A stretch of 18,750 nt of DNA from Bacteroidales bacterium (GTDB lineage: Bacteria > Bacteroidota > Bacteroidia > Bacteroidales > Muribaculaceae). The notes beneath the pieces are model-generated. The model worked only from the letters and a program-made list of their open reading frames with translations. It made no database searches and was not told the DNA's origin. The position numbers were made by a program, and so were the translations under genes. The stretch is taken from positions 1 through 18,750 of the forward strand of contig CAAGGJ010000180.1 in NCBI GenBank assembly GCA_900769345.1, given 5' to 3'. Of the stretch, positions 13,606 to 18,750 are shown piece by piece. Position 1 is the stretch's first letter; each line of letters starts with the position of its first letter.

Positions 13606-14277
13606 TTAATGCTGTTTCAAGCGGGCTATCTGGGTAACGCCACCGGTGGTTTTATCGCCAAGCTTAACCATTATCTCAGTGTCGAGGGGCAGATAGATAT
13701 CGACTCTGGAGCCGAATTTTATGAAACCCATGTGCTCTTCCACGCCCACGGTGTCGCCCGGCTCCACATAGGTGACTATGCGACGAGCCACAGCACCGGC
13801 TATCTGGCGTACGAGAATGTCGTGGCCGGTGGGAGTGTGAATAACCACGGTAGAGCGCTCATTTTCGGTGCTTGCCTTAGGCAGCCAAGCCGAGAGGAAT
13901 CGGCCCGAGTGGTGCTTCACATATTTCACCACGCCCTGCACCGGCACCCAATTGGCATGAACATTAAAAACATTCATAAACACCGACAATTGTATCACAT
14001 TGGCGTGCAGATACTCGTCCTCGTAGAACTCCTCGAGCGCCACCACTTTGCCGTCGACCGACGACACCACGGCATCGCTCGCATCGCCCTTGAAATGACG
14101 TCGCGGACTGCGAAAAAAATTCACCACAAGCAGGAACAAAACCACCGAAACGGCCATAAACACATAAGATATCGCCTTATACGATAATATCAAATAGGCT
14201 GTGCTGTTAACCATCAGCAAGATGAATAGCAGCATAAATATTATGTTAGTCCCTTCGTGGTGTATCTTTACTCTCAT
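13606..14277 (-). CDS. psd: Phosphatidylserine decarboxylase proenzyme
   Basis: 223-residue short-form (psd-B/Asd-like) enzyme that decarboxylates phosphatidylserine to phosphatidylethanolamine. Two hydrophobic segments at the N-terminus (about 12-31 and 37-52) anchor it in the membrane. SVFMNVFNVHANWVP (98-112) contains the conserved active-site His region. The self-cleavage site is Gly189-Ser190 in GFIKFGSRVD; cleavage there yields a 34-residue alpha chain with a pyruvoyl group. It is the first gene of the operon and feeds on the product of pssA next to it. Its promoter (14303-14333, minus) lies about 25 bases upstream. Confidence 0.95.
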   Translation of the reverse strand: MRVKIHHEGTNIIFMLLFILLMVNSTAYLILSYKAISYVFMAVSVVLFLLVVNFFRSPRRHFKGDASDAVVSSVDGKVVALEEFYEDEYLHANVIQLSVFMNVFNVHANWVPVQGVVKYVKHHSGRFLSAWLPKASTENERSTVVIHTPTGHDILVRQIAGAVARRIVTYVEPGDTVGVEEHMGFIKFGSRVDIYLPLDTEIMVKLGDKTTGGVTQIARLKQH

Positions 14278-14302
14278 TGTCGATATTTTTCTTCTTAATA
14301 CG

Positions 14303-14333
14303 CAAAGTTAATCGTTTTTTGCCGATATACAAA
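14303..14333 (-). promoter_or_regulatory. psd-pssA operon promoter
   Basis: On the minus strand, -7 TAACTTTG (plus 14303-14310) and -33 TTTG (plus 14330-14333) with a 19-bp spacer. It is divergent from the pgi promoter in the same intergenic region. Confidence 0.72.
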
Positions 14334-14439
14334 GCAATATGCCCATATCGAACACTTTTTAGCGGTTTTTTGTGACTGATTTATTGTAAAAAAGCCAATT
14401 ATATAATGAAATTTGTTAGTAGCTTATCAAAAAATTCAG

Positions 14440-14447
14440 TAAATTTG
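14440..14447 (+). promoter_or_regulatory. pgi promoter, -7 box
   Basis: TAAATTTG, 74 bases before the pgi ATG. The nearest TTTG upstream (14412-14415) is 24 bp away, longer than usual, so the -33 is uncertain. Confidence 0.6.
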
Positions 14448-14521
14448 TAGCAAATAAATCATTTACCTACTAAAACCTCAATTACAGACTACATAAAAAT
14501 AACCAAATATTATCTAAAATA

Positions 14522-15862
14522 ATGGGAACAATAAAATTAAACAACAAAGATGTGCTTGGCACAGTGAGCACAGCCGACATTGAGTCGTGGCAAGCAAAAG
14601 CCGAAAAGGCAGTGGATATGCTTGAAAACGGTACGGGCGAAGGTAACGGATACCTGGGATGGTTGCATCTTCCGAGCTCTACCACCGACGCATTGGTCGA
14701 CGAAATAGCCGCTGCATCGGCAGAACTACGTAAGAAATGTGAATTTGTGGTTACCATCGGTATCGGTGGCAGTTACTTGGGAGCAAAGTCGGTAATCGAA
14801 GCATTGTCTGACACTTTCGCAGCCTATAAGACATCGGAAGGCGCCAAGGTGCTTTTCGCAGGTCAAAACATAGGTGAGGAATACCTCTACGAGTTGATGC
14901 AACTGCTCGAGGGCAAGCAATTCGGCATTGTGGTTATCTCTAAGTCGGGAACCACCACCGAACCCGCCATCGCCTTCCGCATCCTCAAGGAGATGCTCGA
15001 AAAGCAAGTGGGCAAAGCCGAAGCCGCTAAGCGCATCATAGCCATCACCGATGCCAGCAAGGGCGCCCTTCGCACTCTTGCCACCGAAGAAGGCTACAAG
15101 ACATTTGTCATCCCCGGCAATGTGGGCGGCCGATTCTCGGTGCTTACTCCGGTGGGATTGGTGCCAATAGCTGTGGCAGGTTTCGACATCAAGGCATTTG
15201 TGGCAGGCGCTCGCGCTATGGAAGCCGCTACTGCCAACGCCGACCCCGAAAATCCTGTAATAGCTTACGCCAAGACTCGTAACGCACTCTATGCTGCAGG
15301 CAAGAAGATAGAAATTCTCGTTAACTTCCACCCCAAATTGCACTACGTATCGGAATGGTGGAAGCAGCTCTACGGCGAGAGCGAAGGTAAGGACCACAAG
15401 GGCATATTCCCTGCATCGGTCGACGACACTACCGACCTTCATTCTATGGGTCAATGGATTCAAGACGGCGAACGCACCATCTTCGAAACCGTGATTACCG
15501 TAGAAAAGCAACAAAAGACTCTCGTTATCCCTACCGATGAGGCTAACCTCGACTGCTTGAACTACATCGCCGGCAAACGCGTTGACGAAGTGAACAAGAT
15601 GGCTGAACTGGGCACTCGCTTGGCTCACATCGATGGCGGCGTGCCTACTATGGTGATTACAATGCCTGAAATCAACGAGAACTACTTGGGTCAGCTCATC
15701 TATTTCTTCGAGAAGGCTTGCGGCGTGAGCGGTTATCTGCTCGGCGTGAACCCATTCAATCAACCGGGTGTTGAAGCTTACAAGAAGAACATGTTTGCTC
15801 TCCTAAACAAGCCGGGTTACGAAGCCGAAAGCGCTGCTATCCAGGCTAAACTTGCAAAATAA
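14522..15862 (+). CDS. pgi: Glucose-6-phosphate isomerase
   Basis: 446-residue cytosolic enzyme of glycolysis and gluconeogenesis that interconverts glucose 6-phosphate and fructose 6-phosphate. The length fits the short bacterial form (as in Bacillus) rather than the ~550-residue E. coli type. Motifs: VTIGIGGSYLGAKS (77-90), phosphate-binding SKSGTTTEP (140-148), the PGI signature GGRFSVLTPVGL (202-213), GESEGKDHKG with the catalytic-base Glu (E286 or E288), DLHSMGQ with the ring-opening-type His (H307) and the C-terminal FNQPGVEAYKKNMF. It is monocistronic, with a -7 box at 14440 and a terminator at 15954. Confidence 0.96.
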   Translation: MGTIKLNNKDVLGTVSTADIESWQAKAEKAVDMLENGTGEGNGYLGWLHLPSSTTDALVDEIAAASAELRKKCEFVVTIGIGGSYLGAKSVIEALSDTFAAYKTSEGAKVLFAGQNIGEEYLYELMQLLEGKQFGIVVISKSGTTTEPAIAFRILKEMLEKQVGKAEAAKRIIAITDASKGALRTLATEEGYKTFVIPGNVGGRFSVLTPVGLVPIAVAGFDIKAFVAGARAMEAATANADPENPVIAYAKTRNALYAAGKKIEILVNFHPKLHYVSEWWKQLYGESEGKDHKGIFPASVDDTTDLHSMGQWIQDGERTIFETVITVEKQQKTLVIPTDEANLDCLNYIAGKRVDEVNKMAELGTRLAHIDGGVPTMVITMPEINENYLGQLIYFFEKACGVSGYLLGVNPFNQPGVEAYKKNMFALLNKPGYEAESAAIQAKLAK

Positions 15863-15873
15863 GGAACCCCCTC

Positions 15874-15925
15874 GTCTATCCGATTGCCGCAATGCGCGGC
15901 AGATGATATGACACCCTCGATAGAC
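15874..15925 (+). repeat. Nested hairpins after pgi
   Basis: Outer arms gtctatc (15874-15880) and gatagac (15919-15925) enclose a tight inner hairpin tgccgc/gcggca (15885-15890 and 15896-15901, 5-base loop). They lie between the pgi stop and the T-run terminator and may stabilise the 3' end of the mRNA. Confidence 0.4.
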
Positions 15926-15951
15926 AAGAAATTTCTATCATAACTACTTTA

Positions 15952-16302
15952 ATGCCCCACGGTGCTGACGCATCGTGGGGCTTATTTTTCACATCTCTAA
16001 GCAGGCATCGCGATGCCGAGAAGCTCCACAAGGGGTTCATAGTGTATTGCAGCGTGAAGCTAAAGCCGCTCAACAAGCAAGTGGCTGAGCAATTCTGCGA
16101 GGTGATTAGAGGCGTGAGCGAGGTAACGGAGTGCTACAACATATCGGGGCAATTCGACTATCTGCTCAAGGTGCATGCGCCCGACATGAAGTATTATCAG
16201 CAGCTCGTTCTCGATGTGTTGGGGCAGCTACCTATGCTCAGTTCGTTGGAATCGACCTTCGTGATGGAGGAAATAAAGAACGACTTCGGCGTAGCCATCT
16301 GA
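15952..16302 (+). pseudogene. Lrp/AsnC family regulator fragment: ligand-binding RAM domain without the HTH
   Basis: From D21 of the open frame (base 16012) the peptide reads as the C-terminal half of an Lrp-type regulator: DAEKLHKGFIVYCSVKLKPL, then VTECYNISGQFDYLLKVHAP, DMKYYQQLVLDVLGQLP and STFVMEEIKNDFGVAI. This is the effector-binding RAM domain. The roughly 65-residue DNA-binding domain expected before DAEKL is missing. The only ATG available, 15952, lies at the base of the pgi terminator hairpin, and the 20 codons from there to 16012 are terminator sequence with no Lrp similarity. A 14-base perfect palindrome (16004-16017) straddles the breakpoint. No promoter was found. Most likely a 5'-truncated gene; a stand-alone RAM protein is possible but less likely. 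Confidence 0.7.
15954..15988 (+). terminator. pgi terminator
   Basis: Arms gccccacggtgc (15954-15965) and gcatcgtggggc (15970-15981) form a 12-bp stem with one G-U and a 4-base loop; TTATTTTT follows. Confidence 0.85.
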
Positions 16303-16323
16303 GGCAGACGCTCTCGGCTGTAA

Positions 16324-16530
16324 AAAAAGCACAAAAAAAGCGCCGAAAAAGCATCAATATTAAAAACATGCCCAGAATTTGCAAGCGGCAAGAGCTACAG
16401 CATCGGTTCGTTCACCGCAGCGCCCACAGGATGCGATAGCGAGTGGAACGGTTTCGGCATAGGCGGTTCGGCCTCGTCGATTACCACTTCTAAGACATTT
16501 ACATTCTCAAGTAATTACATATCTATCTAA
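16324..16530 (+). pseudogene. 3' remnant of an unidentified gene
   Basis: The frame is open from just after an in-frame TAA (16321-16323) to TAA at 16528-16530. The last 51 codons, from GAA at 16375, give a normal-looking, Ser/Thr/Gly-rich C-terminus: EFASGKSYSIGSFTAAPTG, then CDSEWNGFGIGGSASS and ITTSKTFTFSSNYISI. Upstream the sequence is Lys-rich low-complexity with no plausible start. A terminator-like hairpin follows 26 bases after the stop, as for a real gene end. The alternating polar/hydrophobic pattern suggests the last strands of an exported beta-sandwich protein, but I do not recognise the family. Best read as the surviving 3' end of a deleted gene. Confidence 0.45.
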
Positions 16531-16555
16531 TCTGAGAATCTTTCCAAACAATGTT

Positions 16556-16599
16556 AGCGGAGGTAAGCGCCACAAGCGCATCCTCCGCTATTTTGTTTC
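16556..16599 (+). terminator. Terminator after the gene remnant
   Basis: Arms agcggagg (16556-16563) and cctccgct (16582-16589) are a perfect 8-bp stem with an inner GCGC/GCGC pairing. ATTTTGTTT follows on the plus strand. The minus side has no T-run, so it serves mainly the plus strand, although it also lies just beyond the stop of the minus-strand gene. Confidence 0.7.
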
Positions 16600-16601
16600 T
16601 A

Positions 16602-18371
16602 TTATTCGGCCGGAATAAAATACTTCACCATCTTTTCCGACATATCCCACGACTTGCGTTGGCTTTGTTCTGAAGATTTGTCGCCGCCATACGACGCCCC
16701 ATCTTTGGCAACAGCAAAATCAATAGGTGACGAGTTAAGCATACTATAGCCAATGCCCCGCCACTGGCTATCAGTCCCCATAATATCAAGCAAAGTGGGG
16801 AAAACATCGATTTGCCCTACCGCTGTGGTCACTCGCTTAGCAATAGGCGAATTTGCCACTACAAGCATGCATAGACTATCGTCGATTTTCGCCGAATTAC
16901 TCGTGGGATTCTTGATTCTGTCGCGGGAGTATTCACTATGGTCGCTTGCTATGGCAATTACCGAATTGCCATATAACCCCAAGTTGCGCAGCGAATCCAA
17001 GAAATCGCCAAGCGCACGGTCGAAATAATGAACTTTCTCAAGATAGTTTTTAGTTTCCAAAGGCAAATGTTTGTCGGAAGAAATCCAAGTGGCAGGAACG
17101 CCACATTCGCCATAAGGCATATGCATAGTTATAGTTATAAGTTGTGCATAGAATGGCTGTGGCTGATGCTTCAGAGCCTGAATAGCAGTAGCAAACATGC
17201 GCTTATCGTTGGCTTTTTGGTTATCGGCGTCAGATTCCTCTTGCTGAAGCAAGTCGTAATTATTGAGCGTTCGCTCAAAGCCATACGATTGAAAGGCATC
17301 GGTATTATTCCAGAAGGCTGGTGCATCGCAATGCACAGCCAGCGAAGAATAGCCTTTGAGCGATTTAGCTAACGATGGGAACTGCGAATCCATTGAGCCA
17401 TATTTCACAGCCACCGAGCCCGATCGCAAAGGCAGTAATCCCACGTTGTAGATAAAATGCCCGTCGCTTGAACGCCCATCTCCCACCTGCGACACCATCG
17501 ACAGAGCCACAAGCGAACTATCGCTTCGGCATAAGGAATTGAGTGTAGGGCACACTTCCCTACCCATAACTTTATAATCTACCACCCACGAATTGAGCGA
17601 CTCCACCACTATAAAGATTAGATTTTTGCCCTTTGCCGTAGCCCCGTTATAATCACTCCTCGGGTGCGATGCCAAAAACTCGCCAATCGACTTCCTTTCA
17701 TCAGGGCTCAAATCATTGGATTCTCCAAGATTATTGCAGAGGGCATAGATGCCATATGTGAATATGCCATTGGTAATAACATAATTCATCCCCACCGTAA
17801 CCGGTTCGGTGAAGCGTCCAAAAAATGAATGGGTGGTTCTGCCTTTCTCTTCACGATAATATTTCGCAGCTTCTAACGTCATAAAACCCAATAGTGCCAC
17901 AACCGCCATGGCGGAAACCACACATTTCTTCACCGCCGAAACGTCGGGCAAAGCCCACTTATCGCGTTGCCGCCTATATATCATCCACAATGCAGGCATC
18001 AACAGCAACAAAACCACATCTTTGGCACGAATCGACCCCGCTATGCTATCGATTAAAATCCCGTCGAGGTTCTCGACCAGGAAATACGACGACGCAGGCA
18101 TTAAGTCGTGATATGTGCGAGCATAAAGGGTCTGCGTAAACAGCCAAAAGGCAAATAGAATCCACCAAACAAATGCCCACTCACGCCACCGCTTTTTAAG
18201 CAAGAAATATGGGCAAAACACTATTATGGCATCAGCAAAAATTCTGCAAACCCCAAAAGGGCGCAATGCTTCATCAACGCCAACTTCTATCAGAAACGAT
18301 GCTATGAGCACCCAAATAGCAAAATAGCAAATAACGCCAAATAGGCGTGGCTTTGTTACATTAATACTCAT
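16602..18371 (-). CDS. LtaS-like membrane sulfatase/phosphotransferase family protein
   Basis: 589 residues. The N-terminal ~165 residues hold about five transmembrane helices (near 11-29, 46-58, 68-84, 118-131 and 152-165). The C-terminal alkaline-phosphatase/sulfatase-superfamily domain (about 248-550) should lie outside the membrane. Motifs match LtaS-type phosphoglycerol transferases: VVESLNS with metal ligand E257, GDGRSSDGHF (nucleophile position S301, Thr in LtaS), VHCDAPAFWN (H347), TMHMPYG (H417) and ASDHSEY (D477/H478). Gram-negative Bacteroidales lack lipoteichoic acid, so the likely role is moving a phospholipid head group (phosphoglycerol or phosphoethanolamine) onto a surface glycan or lipid. 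That is inference. It has its own promoter near 18415 and is adjacent to a GH92 gene upstream. Confidence 0.85.
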   Translation of the reverse strand: MSINVTKPRLFGVICYFAIWVLIASFLIEVGVDEALRPFGVCRIFADAIIVFCPYFLLKKRWREWAFVWWILFAFWLFTQTLYARTYHDLMPASSYFLVENLDGILIDSIAGSIRAKDVVLLLLMPALWMIYRRQRDKWALPDVSAVKKCVVSAMAVVALLGFMTLEAAKYYREEKGRTTHSFFGRFTEPVTVGMNYVITNGIFTYGIYALCNNLGESNDLSPDERKSIGEFLASHPRSDYNGATAKGKNLIFIVVESLNSWVVDYKVMGREVCPTLNSLCRSDSSLVALSMVSQVGDGRSSDGHFIYNVGLLPLRSGSVAVKYGSMDSQFPSLAKSLKGYSSLAVHCDAPAFWNNTDAFQSYGFERTLNNYDLLQQEESDADNQKANDKRMFATAIQALKHQPQPFYAQLITITMHMPYGECGVPATWISSDKHLPLETKNYLEKVHYFDRALGDFLDSLRNLGLYGNSVIAIASDHSEYSRDRIKNPTSNSAKIDDSLCMLVVANSPIAKRVTTAVGQIDVFPTLLDIMGTDSQWRGIGYSMLNSSPIDFAVAKDGASYGGDKSSEQSQRKSWDMSEKMVKYFIPAE

Positions 18372-18414
18372 TGTTTTAAAATCTCGTGTGGTTATGAATC
18401 CCGTTATGCGACTG

Positions 18415-18446
18415 CAAAATTACAGAAAGCAAACCATATAATCAAC
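18415..18446 (-). promoter_or_regulatory. Promoter of the LtaS-like gene
   Basis: Minus-strand -7 TAATTTTG (plus 18415-18422), with GTTG at plus 18444-18447 about 21 bp upstream as a weak -33. It lies 43 bases before the ATG. Confidence 0.5.
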
Positions 18447-18475
18447 TTCAATAACGAGTTAAGCCGCTAAAGGGC

Positions 18476-18524
18476 AAAAAGCAACTCTCGCAAATGGCTA
18501 TTTGGAGCTACATTTGCGAGAGTT
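18476..18524 (-). terminator. Terminator of the GH92 gene
   Basis: A perfect 14-bp inverted repeat, aactctcgcaaatg (18483-18496) and catttgcgagagtt (18511-18524). On the minus strand the stem is followed by a T5 run (plus 18476-18480), which fits the end of the minus-strand GH92 gene. Confidence 0.82.
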
Positions 18525-18548
18525 TGCTTTAAATATGCGAAGCTAATG

Positions 18549-18750
18549 TCACTTAGCTGTAGAGAACGAATAAGGGAGGTCGGCAGCTGTGATGCCGCGA
18601 GTTTTGTTAGGCTTGCTGTCCATGGTGACATTGATTACAGCACCCTTCAGAAGCGACTTGTAGTCGTAGTAGTTCTTGGTATAATTCTTACCGTTGTAGA
18701 AGATGCTCTTCACATAGATGTTTTCGGCGCTGTTGTTAGGAGCCTTAATC
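18549..18750 (-). CDS. GH92 family glycosyl hydrolase (alpha-1,2-mannosidase type), C-terminal part
   Basis: The gene runs off the right edge; only its last 66 codons and stop are in the window. They read IKAPNNSAENIYVKSIFYNG, KNYTKNYYDYKSLLKGAVIN, and end with MDSKPNKTRGITAADLPYSF. The KNYTKNY, LLKGA and KPNKxRG elements are the standard C-terminal end of GH92 exo-alpha-mannosidases, Ca-dependent enzymes that are abundant in gut Bacteroidetes and trim host or fungal mannose glycans. The stop at 18549-18551 and the following hairpin terminator show an intact 3' end. The catalytic residues and any signal peptide lie outside the window. Confidence 0.85.
   Translation of the reverse strand, partial: IKAPNNSAENIYVKSIFYNGKNYTKNYYDYKSLLKGAVINVTMDSKPNKTRGITAADLPYSFSTAK

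Noticed and set aside
13609..14187. 192-codon plus-strand frame opposite psd
   Set aside because: The minus strand encodes a complete phosphatidylserine decarboxylase with its GS cleavage site; the plus frame has no motif.
14726..15763. 345-codon minus-strand frame opposite pgi
   Set aside because: Shadow of pgi, which has all catalytic motifs.

Overview
The window looks like chromosomal DNA of a gut-type Bacteroidales; Muribaculaceae or a near relative is my guess. The evidence is repeated Bacteroidetes-type promoters (-7 TAnnTTTG with a -33 TTTG about 19-20 bp upstream), Bacteroidetes-typical families (the C-terminus of a GH92 glycosidase, DUF4834, a PpiD-like SurA_N protein, a POT transporter of the NMGERFGYY type) and the absence of strong Shine-Dalgarno sites. 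No rRNA, tRNA, CRISPR array, transposase or phage gene was found.

Layout. 1-795 is AT-rich and has no convincing gene. It carries a 180-bp element bounded by 19-bp inverted repeats with a palindrome inside. 796-3787 holds pncB (NAD salvage) and two exported proteins, an endonuclease/exonuclease/phosphatase-family protein and a DUF1349 protein. These are followed by a palindromic tandem-repeat terminator and an unlisted 34-codon membrane miniprotein gene (3991-4095). 4220-6443 is a NatAB-like ABC exporter pair. 6648-8702 is a PpiD/SurA-like periplasmic folding factor. 8946-10958 is sufE followed by a POT-family transporter with altered proton-coupling residues. 11154-12139 is a translationally coupled pair, a PerR/Fur-like regulator without the structural zinc cysteines and a QueD-like protein that lacks the usual catalytic Cys but carries a C-terminal zinc ribbon. 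They are driven by a promoter filled with overlapping TGCAAA/TTTGCA palindromes. 12433-14277 (minus) is the phosphatidylethanolamine operon psd-pssA-DUF4834. 14522-15862 is pgi. 15863-16600 is a decayed patch: an Lrp fragment without its HTH and a 3' remnant of an unidentified gene that still has its terminator. 16602-18371 (minus) is an LtaS-like membrane phosphotransferase/sulfatase-superfamily protein. The right edge holds the last 66 codons of a GH92 alpha-mannosidase (minus).

Most of the window is housekeeping: NAD salvage, envelope phospholipid synthesis, periplasmic protein folding, Fe-S assembly and glycolysis. The best candidate for something undescribed is the autoregulated Fur-like/QueD-zinc-ribbon pair at 11106-12139. 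Next come the 34-aa membrane protein and the 164-343 inverted-repeat element. All function calls come from reading motifs; no database search was run.
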